NCBI RefSeq assembly: GCF_900291985.1
Contig: NZ_LT985980.1
Coordinates: 3,308,001-3,372,000, forward strand
Direction: 5' to 3'
Origin: Lysinibacillus timonensis
GTDB lineage: Bacteria > Bacillota > Bacilli > Bacillales_A > Planococcaceae
DNA: 64,000 nt
Below are positions 37,554 to 45,594 of this stretch, one piece after another. The notes under the pieces are model-generated. The model made no database searches. It worked only from the letters and a program-made list of their open reading frames with translations, and was not told the DNA's origin. The position numbers were made by a program, and so were the translations under genes. Numbering within the stretch: the first letter of the stretch is position 1; each line of letters opens with the position of its first letter.

Positions 37554-38520
37554 ACTAAATGAAGGGGAAGTTGTCGCATTTCCGACTGAAACGGTATATG
37601 GTTTAGGCGCGGTTGCAACAAACGATGAGGCAGTAAAGAAAATATTTGCTGCAAAAGGTCGTCCTTCAGATAATCCATTAATTGTACATATTGGTTCATT
37701 AGATGAAGTTTCAACATATATTGAGGAAATTCCAGAAGTTGCTAAGAAATGCATGGATGCATTTTGGCCCGGTCCTCTTACAATTGTAATGAAAGCTAAG
37801 AAAGATGTTCTTGCACCTAGTGTAACAGCGGGCCTATCGACTGTAGGCTTGCGCATGCCGAGTCACCCTGTAGCATTAAAGCTACTTCAAACCCTTCGTA
37901 AACCGGTTGCTGCACCAAGCGCAAATCGAAGTGGAAAGCCTAGTCCAACTAAAGCTGATCACGTAGAAGAAGATCTACAAGGAGTTATCCCGTTGATTGT
38001 TGATGGGGGAACTACAGGTATTGGTCTTGAGTCGACAGTACTTGATGTAACTGTAAATCCACCAGCCATTTTACGTCCGGGTGGTGTTACGAAGGAAATG
38101 TTAGAGAAAGTAATTGGCGAAGTGTTTCAACCATCATTTGAACAACAAGAACAAAAAGAAACACCGAAAGCACCAGGGATGAAATATACACATTATGCAC
38201 CGAATGCGCCTGTTTATCTAATAGAACAAGACAAAACTAAAATTAAAATAGCAATCGATGAGCTCCATCAATCAGGTGAAGTGGTTGCATTACTTGCGCC
38301 AAGCAATTTCACTGAATTGAAGCCAGACTATTTCTTTTCATTTGGTGAAGAAGGAAATAAAGAGGAGATCGGTGCGAAATTGTACGATGATTTACGATCA
38401 TGCGATAAAACAAATGCCACCATTATTTTGGCTACTGCAACCTCAACAGAAGGTGTAGGTGCTGCCATTATGAATCGTCTAGAAAAAGCAGCTGGCCACA
38501 AGTGGTTTCAATTCAAATAG
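37483..38520 (+). CDS. ywlC: L-threonylcarbamoyladenylate synthase
   Basis: It makes threonylcarbamoyl-AMP from threonine, bicarbonate and ATP for the t6A modification of tRNAs. 345 aa, the two-domain Sua5 type: a YrdC/TsaC domain at about residues 14-200 (GEVVAFPTETVYGLGAVA, KGRPSDNPLIVHI, RMPSHPVAL, PSANRSGKPSPT) and a C-terminal Sua5 domain after the PKAPGMKYTHYAP hinge. The start follows TTAGGAGGTGACGGG. Its first codons coincide with several DnaA boxes. Confidence 0.95.
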   Translation: MNTSRISVEKCVDNEKCYSQAVDLLNEGEVVAFPTETVYGLGAVATNDEAVKKIFAAKGRPSDNPLIVHIGSLDEVSTYIEEIPEVAKKCMDAFWPGPLTIVMKAKKDVLAPSVTAGLSTVGLRMPSHPVALKLLQTLRKPVAAPSANRSGKPSPTKADHVEEDLQGVIPLIVDGGTTGIGLESTVLDVTVNPPAILRPGGVTKEMLEKVIGEVFQPSFEQQEQKETPKAPGMKYTHYAPNAPVYLIEQDKTKIKIAIDELHQSGEVVALLAPSNFTELKPDYFFSFGEEGNKEEIGAKLYDDLRSCDKTNATIILATATSTEGVGAAIMNRLEKAAGHKWFQFK

Positions 38521-38593
38521 TAATAGATTTCTAAGGCGGATTGTTGGGATTACAAACTATTTTTTTTAATAATGAATAAAACTTTTAAAACTT

Positions 38594-38619
38594 CCACCAT
38601 AATAAATTGGTGGTTTTTT
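38594..38619 (+). terminator. ywlC terminator
   Basis: CCACCA (38594-38599) pairs with TGGTGG (38608-38613), followed by TTTTTT. Confidence 0.7.
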
Positions 38620-38697
38620 CATTTTTTAATATTAATGATATTGCATGTCCTCTTAGCATAAAATGATAAAAACTTAACCAAAGGAAAGAGGAAGAAT

Positions 38698-39201
38698 TTG
38701 CAGGAAATACTGATAGGACTCATTGTTGCACTCGATGTAGTCGCACTTTATTTACTGCTTCCGACAGTAAAAAAACGCTTTTTGTTAGCAATTTGGACAG
38801 CCCTTCTGCACATGATTTTCCCAATCATTGGTTTCACTTTAGGGAATTTGATGGTCCAAATTTTAACCGAATGGTCGAACATAATATCTAGTATTTTACT
38901 ATTTTTTATTGGTTTACATCTGATTTTATCTACACAAGATCGACAAATTAAGCCTATTCCTGTGTCGATTTTGGCTATTTCCGCTAGTTTAGACACCTTT
39001 TCAGTAAGCATTTCTTTTGGTATGCTTAATTTACAAAAATATTTATTTATTGTCAGTGCAGGGATTTGGACTTTCTTCCTATCCTACATATCGTTGACCC
39101 TTGCAAGAAGAGGTCATCGTTCCTTTAAAGGCAATTCATTAAAATGGGTTGCAGGATTAGCGTTAATCTTATTTAGTATCTATTCATTTATTAAAACTTA
39201 A
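38698..39201 (+). CDS. mntP: MntP-like manganese efflux protein
   Basis: Small polytopic membrane protein, 167 aa, of the MntP (YwlD) family that exports Mn2+. About six hydrophobic segments are visible, with the internal twofold pattern LIVALDVVALYL and ISASLDTFSVSISFGM carrying the conserved Asp residues. It is a little shorter than typical members. The TTG start follows AAGGAAAGAGG. It lies between ywlC and ywlE, as in B. subtilis. Confidence 0.85.
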   Translation: MQEILIGLIVALDVVALYLLLPTVKKRFLLAIWTALLHMIFPIIGFTLGNLMVQILTEWSNIISSILLFFIGLHLILSTQDRQIKPIPVSILAISASLDTFSVSISFGMLNLQKYLFIVSAGIWTFFLSYISLTLARRGHRSFKGNSLKWVAGLALILFSIYSFIKT

Positions 39202-39248
39202 AGAAAAATTAATCATAATAATCGATAGAAAGAGTGGCAATCATCATT

Positions 39249-39695
39249 ATGAATATTTACTTTATTTGTACAGGAAACACTTGTCGAAGCCCGATGGCAG
39301 AAGCGATTTTAAGAAGTAAAAAATTACCAAACGTCCAAGTGAAATCTGCTGGCATTTATGCAATGGAAGGAGGGGAAATTTCGGAGAATTCGAGGGCAGT
39401 GCTCACAAGAGAAAATATATATTTCGATCACACAACGAGCCAGGTAAACCCAATGGATATTGATTGGGCAGATTTAATTTTAACTATGACATTAGCACAT
39501 AAAGATATGATACTTCATTCATTCCCAAACGCAGCAAGAAAAACATTTACACTTAAAGAGTATGTAACGCCATATAGTTCGAAGGATGTATCGGATCCTT
39601 TCGGTGGTGATATTTATACGTATTCACAAACTTATGAAGAACTAAAAAAACTAATTGATGAACTTGAATTTAAAATAACTGGAGGGCAACCTTAA
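39249..39695 (+). CDS. ywlE: Protein-arginine phosphatase, low-molecular-weight PTP fold
   Basis: 148-aa phosphatase with the CX5R loop CTGNTCR at residues 7-13 (nucleophile Cys7, Arg13) and the general acid Asp in VSDPFGGD. Thr11 in the loop is the residue that makes B. subtilis YwlE prefer phospho-arginine over phospho-tyrosine, so this is likely the McsB antagonist that resets the arginine-phosphorylation degradation tag. The ATG at 39249 gives the usual N-terminus; a GTG at 39234 is also in frame. Its stop overlaps the next ATG by one base. Confidence 0.92.
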   Translation: MNIYFICTGNTCRSPMAEAILRSKKLPNVQVKSAGIYAMEGGEISENSRAVLTRENIYFDHTTSQVNPMDIDWADLILTMTLAHKDMILHSFPNAARKTFTLKEYVTPYSSKDVSDPFGGDIYTYSQTYEELKKLIDELEFKITGGQP

Positions 39696-41002
39696 TGACA
39701 ACTAATAGTAGCAAAACCTTTAGCTTGCGTAAAAAACTTGTTTTATTTGTTTCGTTATTAGCTCTAATCACATACAGTATTAGTTTTATTTTTATTCGTT
39801 ATCTTCATCCAATGTTTTTCTCGCACATTGAATTTCTATCAAACCCACTTGTCTTTGAAATTATTACATATGTTTTAGGAATTACATGGTCAGGAATTTT
39901 GGCAGCCATTTTAAGTGTTGTGATTACGAAACCACTCCAACGTCTTGAAGCAACAGCAACACGAGTTGCGGAAGGTAAAATTGGACAGGATGTAGAAATG
40001 CCGAAAACGAACGATGAAATTCAATCGGTTGCAGAAGCATTTCAACTAATGCTTGTCAATCTACGACAAATGGTTGATAGCATTGATGGTAACTTCCAAA
40101 AGACAAACTCCGCAATTATTAACTTATCAGAACAAACTTCTGCTGCATCACGACAAGCAGAATCAATTGCAACTACAGTAGGGCAAATTTCAATGGGGGC
40201 AGAATCTTCAGCTGAAGCGGTTCAAGAGACGGCAGAGGCAATTGAAGATGTTCGTAGACTAGCATCTGAAGTAAACAGCCGCGCTTTAAATTCAGCTACC
40301 CAATCTAAACAAATCATCAATGAATTAGAAACAACAACAGACTCAATTCAAGGATTAGTAAATAGCATCCGTCAAATTGTAACGGGTAACGAAGAAGCGT
40401 TGGAAAACATTCATCAGCTTGAGAAAAATGCGGGGCAGATTGAACATATTATTGGACTAGTAGGAGATATTGCAGCACAAACTAATTTACTAGCTTTAAA
40501 CGCCTCTATCGAAGCGGCACGCGCTGGGGAACATGGGAAAGGTTTCGCTGTTGTTGCAGAAGAAGTTCGTAGTTTAGCAGATGAAAGTGCAAAAGCCGTT
40601 CAAGGCATAACTTCCTTAATTAAAACAATGCAAGAAAATGTAAATGTTGTTGTAAAACAAATGAATGAACAGGTTACGTTTGCAGTAAAAGAGTCTGCAA
40701 AAGTTTCCGAGACTACTACTTTAGTAGAAGGTATGTCTAATAGTGTTCATGATATGGCAAATGCAGTGGTAGAGATTTCTCAATTAATTGAAAAGCAAAT
40801 GAAAAATATTGAAACGACAGCCCATCAATCGCAAGAAGTAGCGGCAATTGCCGAAGAAACATCTGCTGGTGCGGAAGAAGTTCGAAGTGCTACTGAGGAA
40901 CAAGCTTTTGCTATTGAGCAGGCAGAACATCTATCACGCGACCTAAAAGCTCACTCTGAGCAATTATATAAAGTTATTCAACAGTTTGATCGCTCGAAAT
41001 AA
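39695..41002 (+). CDS. Methyl-accepting chemotaxis protein lacking a ligand domain
   Basis: A 435-aa chemotaxis transducer. Two membrane helices (about residues 14-35 and 50-75) are separated by only about 15 residues, so there is essentially no extracellular sensor domain. A HAMP segment (about 76-130) and a long coiled-coil signalling domain follow, with the conserved tip [26 protein letters not shown]. It may sense through the membrane or HAMP region or via a partner. It is translationally coupled to ywlE (TAATG overlap), which is not the B. subtilis arrangement. Confidence 0.93.
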   Translation: MTTNSSKTFSLRKKLVLFVSLLALITYSISFIFIRYLHPMFFSHIEFLSNPLVFEIITYVLGITWSGILAAILSVVITKPLQRLEATATRVAEGKIGQDVEMPKTNDEIQSVAEAFQLMLVNLRQMVDSIDGNFQKTNSAIINLSEQTSAASRQAESIATTVGQISMGAESSAEAVQETAEAIEDVRRLASEVNSRALNSATQSKQIINELETTTDSIQGLVNSIRQIVTGNEEALENIHQLEKNAGQIEHIIGLVGDIAAQTNLLALNASIEAARAGEHGKGFAVVAEEVRSLADESAKAVQGITSLIKTMQENVNVVVKQMNEQVTFAVKESAKVSETTTLVEGMSNSVHDMANAVVEISQLIEKQMKNIETTAHQSQEVAAIAEETSAGAEEVRSATEEQAFAIEQAEHLSRDLKAHSEQLYKVIQQFDRSK

Positions 41003-41016
41003 AATAGGATCATGCT

Positions 41017-41051
41017 AATCCTCATGCCCGATTGGGTCATGGGGATTTTTT
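41017..41051 (+). terminator. Terminator after the chemotaxis gene
   Basis: AATCCTCATG.CCC pairs with GGG.CATGGGGATT around a GATT loop, with one bulge and one G-T pair, and runs into TTTTTT. Confidence 0.8.
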
Positions 41052-41083
41052 CATTTCAAGCTGAAAGTGTTCGTAGTAGCGCT

Positions 41084-42555
41084 GTATGAGGCAAAAGAAA
41101 ATAGGAATAAGGCTGAAATATCTCATAGTAGTCCTCTATCTATGAGACCAAACTAGGTAGAGATTTGGTGGAACTGTCTGGTAGCGGCGTTCTATGAGAC
41201 AAAAGGGGGTAGAGATTTGGTGGAACTGTCCCGTAGCGGCGTTCTATGAGACAAAAGGAAACGGAAAATCTGGAGAACTGTCTCGTAGTAGCGTTCTATG
41301 AGACAAAAGGAGGTAGAAGTTTGGTGGAACTGTCCCGTAGCGGCTCTCTATGAGACAAAAGGAGGTAGAAATTTGGTGGAACTGTCCTGTAGCGGCTCTC
41401 TATGAGACAAAAGGAAATGGAAAATCTGGAGAAGTGTCCCATAGCAGCGTTCTATGAGACAAATGGATGTAGAGATTTGGTGGAACTGTCCCGTAGCGGC
41501 TCTCTATGAGACAAAAGGAGGTAGAAATTTGGTGGAACTGTCCTGTAGCGGCGTTCTATGAGACAAAAGGAAATGGAAAATCTGGAGAACTGTCTCGTAG
41601 TAGCGTTCTATGAGACAAAAGGAGGTAGAGATTTGGTGGAACTGTCTCGTAGCGGCGTTCTATGAGACAAAAGGAAGTAGGGATTTGGTGGAACTGTCCC
41701 GTAGCAGCGTTCTATGAGACAAAAGGAAATGAAAAATTTGGAGAACTGTCCCGTAGCGGCTCTCTATGAGACAAAAGGAGGTAGAAATTTGGTGGGAATG
41801 TCCCGTAGCAGCGTTCTATGAGACAAAAGGAAATGAAAAATCTGGAGAACTGTCTCGTAGTAGCGTTCTATGAGACAAAAGAAAATAGAAAATCTGGAGA
41901 AGTGTCCCGTAGCGGCGTTCTATGAGACAAATGGAGGTAGAAATTTGGTGGAACTGTCCCGTAGGAGCTTTCTATGAGACAAAAGGAGGTAGAGATTTGG
42001 TGGAACTGTCCCGTAGCAGCGTTCTATGAGACAAAAGGAAATGGAAAATCTGGAGAAGTGTCCCGTAGCGGTGTTCTATGAGACAAAAGGAGGTAGAAAT
42101 TTGGTGGAACTGTCCCGTAGCGGCGTTCTATGAGACAAAAGGAAATGAAAAATCTGGAGAACTGTCTCGTAGTAGCGTTCTATGAGACAAAAGAAAATAG
42201 AAAATCTGGAGAAGTGTCCCGTAGCGGCGTTCTATGAGACAAATGGAGGTAGAAATTTGGTGGAACTGTCCCGTAGCGGCGTTCTATGAGACAAAAGGAA
42301 ATGGAAAATCTGGAGAACTGTCTCGTAGCGGCGTTCTATGAGACAAAAGGAAACGGAAAATCTGGAGAAGTGTCCCGTAGCAGCGTTCTATGAGACAAAA
42401 GGAAATGAAAAATCTGGAGAACTGTCCCGTAGCAGCGTTCTATGAGACAAAAGGAAATGAAAAATCTGGAGAACTGTCCCGTAGCGGCGTTCTATGAGAC
42501 AAAAGGAAATAGAAAATCTGGAGAACTGTCCGTAGTAGCAGCGCTCTATAAAACA
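41084..42555. repeat. 52-bp tandem array, 27 phased units
   Basis: CTATGAGAC occurs at 41140 and then every 52 bp exactly to 42492, giving 27 units, with degenerate units at 41084 and 42546. Two unit types exist: A contains GGTAGAAATTTGGTGGAAC and B contains AAATGGAAAATCTGGAGAAC. The order is AAB AAB AAB AAB ABB AAB ABB ABBBBB. Each junction can form a hairpin GTCTCGTAG / CTATGAGAC with a 7-base loop. Units 14-16 equal 20-22. The array does not encode a protein; 52 is not a multiple of three. Confidence 0.95.
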
Positions 42556-42990
42556 AAAGAAAGTGATCATAAACGCGTTCAATGAGCTGAGACAAAACAG
42601 GATAGAAATTAGAAAGAAATATCCAGCGGAAAACCTCTATGTTGGAAAAATGGTCGAGACTCAACGTACTCATTAATAATTAGATATTATTACGCAAATA
42701 TAATAAATAACGAAAAACCCGAACTAATTAATAATATTACGTTTTAAATGTAGTCGAAAAGTGAACATTAAAAAACACTTGTTAAAAAATATTCGTATTT
42801 TATGAAAATGTTTTGATGAAACGAGTGAAATTTCATGTTATTCTATTTCAAGAAGTGGTAAACTGTTCATGACAATATGTTTATATTTTTCGACAGCTTT
42901 TTATCAATTTAATATTAAATAATGTATAGACAAACATATTCATGTCACAATGAGTCTTATGAAATAAAAAGAATGAAATGAGGGAATAAA
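42556..42990 (+). other. Gap between the 52-bp array and rpiB
   Basis: Starts with decayed array sequence (GAGCTGAGACAAAAC near 42585), then AT-rich DNA with no gene. The last 100 bases must hold the rpiB promoter, but no pair of hexamers stands out. Confidence 0.4.
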
Positions 42991-43428
42991 GTGAAAATAG
43001 CTATTTCTTCTGACCATGGTGGTAATAATTTACGTAAAGAAATTATTACACTATTAGATGAGCTTCAAATTAGTTACGAAGATTTTGGACCACAAACAAC
43101 CGATTCGGTGGATTATCCGGATTATGCAAAACCTGTTGCTGAAGCAGTTGCAAGCGGAAAAGCTGATCGTGGTATTTTAATTTGTGGTACTGGAATCGGT
43201 ATGTCCATTGCAGCAAATAAAGTAAAAGGTATTCGTTGTGCTTTAGTCCACGATTTATTTAGTGCACAAGCAACTAGATGCCATAATGACTCTAACGTAT
43301 TAGCAATGGGTGAACGTGTAATTGGCCCTGGTTTAGCACGCGAAATCGTGAAAACTTGGCTAAATACAGATTTTGAAGGCGGACGACACATACGTCGAGT
43401 AGAAAAAATCGCTGAGCTAGAAGATTAG
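42991..43428 (+). CDS. rpiB: Ribose-5-phosphate isomerase B
   Basis: It interconverts ribose-5-phosphate and ribulose-5-phosphate; the RpiB/LacAB fold. 145 aa. Motifs are SDHGGNNLRKEI, DYPDYAKPVAEAV and the active-site Cys in RGILICGTGIGMSIAANK, followed by RCALVHD. The GTG start follows GAGGGA. It is followed by ywlG and glyA, the B. subtilis ywlF-ywlG-glyA order. Confidence 0.95.
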   Translation: MKIAISSDHGGNNLRKEIITLLDELQISYEDFGPQTTDSVDYPDYAKPVAEAVASGKADRGILICGTGIGMSIAANKVKGIRCALVHDLFSAQATRCHNDSNVLAMGERVIGPGLAREIVKTWLNTDFEGGRHIRRVEKIAELED

Positions 43429-43429
43429 A

Positions 43430-43441
43430 GTGCCAGGCACC
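43430..43441. repeat. Short GTGCCAGGCACC repeat, copy 1
   Basis: GTGCCAGGCACC contains the inverted repeat GTGCC/GGCAC and lies just after the rpiB stop. Related copies are at 43473 and 44054. Confidence 0.6.
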
Positions 43442-43472
43442 AATGCAATTCCGAAAATTTGAAATTGTTTGA

Positions 43473-43484
43473 GTACCAGGCACC
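43473..43484. repeat. Short GTACCAGGCACC repeat, copy 2
   Basis: One base different from copy 1 and 43 bp after it, immediately before the ywlG ribosome site (GGAAGAAGGG). Confidence 0.55.
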
Positions 43485-43497
43485 GGAAGAAGGGTAA

Positions 43498-44052
43498 GTG
43501 TTGACTTTGGCAACTTTAGAGATTATTAAAAATCAAATTTCAATACTACTTACAGAATTAGAAGAGCAAGTTGATTTCCAACCAAAACAATTATTTGTGA
43601 TTGGTTGTTCCACTTCAGAAGTTCTCGGTTCAAAAATAGGAACAGCAGGTGCGATGGAAGTAGCAGAAGTTCTTTATGAAGAAATCGAGAAATTCGCAAA
43701 GAGACATCAATTATATTTAGCATTCCAAGGTTGTGAACATATCAACCGTGCATTGACGATGGAAGTTGAAGCAGCACGCGAATATGGCTATGAGCCGGTA
43801 ACGGTTATTCCTGTGAAACATGCAGGAGGATCTATGTCTACATTTGCTTATTCTAAATTTGTAAAACCTGTAGTCGTAGAGCATATCCGCGCTCATGCAG
43901 GTATTGATATCGGCCAAACATTAATAGGTATGCATTTAAAAGAAGTCGCAATTCCGATTCGTACTTCTATTAAACATATTGGTGAAGCAGTTGTAACGAT
44001 TGCAAAAACTAGGCCAAAGTTAATTGGTGGACCTAGAGCAATATATGAGTAA
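43498..44052 (+). CDS. ywlG: YwlG family protein (DUF436)
   Basis: A 184-aa protein of the YwlG/DUF436 family, almost always beside glyA and rpiB in Bacillales. Function is not known to me. Conserved features are QLFVIGCSTSEVLGSKIGTAGAMEVAE, FQGCEHINRAL, HAGGSMSTFAY and TLIGMHLKEVAIPIR. The strong glycine and cysteine motifs suggest a small-molecule binding protein or enzyme. The start is GTG at 43498, though TTG codons at 43501 and 43507 are also possible. Confidence 0.88.
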   Translation: MLTLATLEIIKNQISILLTELEEQVDFQPKQLFVIGCSTSEVLGSKIGTAGAMEVAEVLYEEIEKFAKRHQLYLAFQGCEHINRALTMEVEAAREYGYEPVTVIPVKHAGGSMSTFAYSKFVKPVVVEHIRAHAGIDIGQTLIGMHLKEVAIPIRTSIKHIGEAVVTIAKTRPKLIGGPRAIYE

Positions 44053-44053
44053 A

Positions 44054-44065
44054 ATGCCAGGCACC
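44054..44065. repeat. Short ATGCCAGGCACC repeat, copy 3
   Basis: Differs from copy 1 at the first base; lies just after the ywlG stop. The three copies thus flank ywlG on both sides. Confidence 0.55.
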
Positions 44066-44100
44066 GATTCAAGAGAATCACATAGATCATAGAGTGTTCA

Positions 44101-44140
44101 AAACTAACAAATTTCTAATAAATAGAAATTGTTAGTTTAT
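44101..44140 (+). terminator. Terminator between ywlG and glyA
   Basis: AAACTAACAAATTTCTA (44101-44117) pairs with TAGAAATTGTTAGTTT (44123-44138) with one bulged A, then an AT-rich tail. It may weaken read-through from ywlG into glyA. Confidence 0.6.
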
Positions 44141-44181
44141 ATATATAAAATTACTTTGAATTTTTAGGGGGACATTGAATA

Positions 44182-45426
44182 ATGGCTTATGAAAAATTAG
44201 CAGCACAAGATAAAGCTGTACTAGAAGGAATTTTAGCAGAGAAAAAACGTCAACAATCGAATATCGAATTAATCGCTTCTGAAAACTTTGTATCTGAAGC
44301 AGTAATGGAAGCACAAGGTTCAGTACTTACAAACAAATATGCTGAAGGTTATCCTGGTAAACGTTACTATGGTGGTTGTGAACATGTAGACGTAGTTGAA
44401 GATATCGCACGTGACCGTGTTAAACAATTATTCGGTGCAAAATTTGCAAACGTACAACCACACTCTGGTGCACAAGCGAACATGGCTGTTTATTACACAA
44501 TTCTTGAACCATGTGACACTGTCCTTGGTATGAATCTTTCTCATGGTGGTCACTTAACACATGGTTCACCCGTTAACTTCTCGGGTGTTCAATATAATTT
44601 CGTAGACTACGGTGTAACTAAAGATACAAACGTAATTGATTACGAAGATGTACGTCAAAAAGCATTAGAACATAAACCAAAACTAATTGTTGCAGGTGCA
44701 TCTGCTTACCCACGTGAAATTGACTTTGCGAAATTCCGCGAAATTGCAGACGAAGTGGGCGCTTATTTCATGGTAGATATGGCTCACATTGCGGGTCTTG
44801 TTGCGACAGGTGAACATCCATCTCCAGTACCATATGCACATTTCACTACATCAACAACACATAAAACATTACGTGGTCCACGTGGTGGATTAATTTTAAC
44901 GAACGACGAAGAATTTGCTAAGAAAATCGATAAAGCTGTATTCCCTGGTATCCAAGGTGGTCCATTAATGCACGTAATTGCAGCAAAAGCTGTTGCATTT
45001 GGTGAAGCATTACAACCTGAATTCAAAGATTACGCACAACAAATTAAGAAAAACGCAAAAGCATTAGCTGAAGCTTTAACTTCAGAAGGAATACAATTAG
45101 TGTCAGGTGGAACGGATAACCACTTATTACTAGTAAATGTTAAATCTGTTGGGTTAACAGGGAAAGTTGCAGAACACTTACTTGATGAAGTAGGAATCAC
45201 TGCAAACAAAAACACAATACCATACGATGAAGAAAAACCATTTGTCACTTCTGGTATTCGTCTAGGTACAGCAGCAGTAACTAGCCGTGGCTTTAAAGAA
45301 GAAGATTTAAAAGAAGTTGGTCTTATTATTGCAAAACTGCTTAAAAATTCAGAAGATGAAGCCGTTAAAAAAGAGTGCGCAGAGCGCGTAAAAGCTCTTA
45401 CAGACAAATATCCACTATACGCTTAA
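44182..45426 (+). CDS. glyA: Serine hydroxymethyltransferase
   Basis: PLP enzyme that converts serine and tetrahydrofolate to glycine and methylene-tetrahydrofolate. 414 aa. The PLP-binding Lys228 is in [13 protein letters not shown]. Family blocks [30 protein letters not shown] and QPHSGAQAN are near the N-terminus. The ribosome site is AGGGGGACA. It follows ywlG. Confidence 0.97.
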   Translation: MAYEKLAAQDKAVLEGILAEKKRQQSNIELIASENFVSEAVMEAQGSVLTNKYAEGYPGKRYYGGCEHVDVVEDIARDRVKQLFGAKFANVQPHSGAQANMAVYYTILEPCDTVLGMNLSHGGHLTHGSPVNFSGVQYNFVDYGVTKDTNVIDYEDVRQKALEHKPKLIVAGASAYPREIDFAKFREIADEVGAYFMVDMAHIAGLVATGEHPSPVPYAHFTTSTTHKTLRGPRGGLILTNDEEFAKKIDKAVFPGIQGGPLMHVIAAKAVAFGEALQPEFKDYAQQIKKNAKALAEALTSEGIQLVSGGTDNHLLLVNVKSVGLTGKVAEHLLDEVGITANKNTIPYDEEKPFVTSGIRLGTAAVTSRGFKEEDLKEVGLIIAKLLKNSEDEAVKKECAERVKALTDKYPLYA

Positions 45427-45437
45427 ATTTTAGTAAA

Positions 45438-45486
45438 TGAGAGGTTGGCTATGAAAGGTGATTGACCTGATGGCCACCTCTTTCTT
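45438..45486 (+). terminator. glyA terminator
   Basis: GAGAGGTTGGC pairs with GGCCACCTC across an inner AGGT/ACCT stem, one bulge, followed by TTTCTTCTT. Confidence 0.6.
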
Positions 45487-45594
45487 CTTACTTAAAACCA
45501 AGTAAAGTAAAAATCCTAACTCATTATTTACTTAGCTCTATATATGAATGTAAAATGATATATAAAATATTATCATTTTCTGGAGGGTAGTTGA

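Noticed and set aside
41084-42555. CRISPR array
   Set aside because: The entire 52-bp unit is repeated with scattered changes; there are no unique spacers between constant repeats and no cas genes nearby.
42388-42673. Minus-strand open frames with repeated FLLSHRTLLRDSS segments
   Set aside because: They are translations of the 52-bp repeats, which keep frame only every third unit; no ribosome site or homology.
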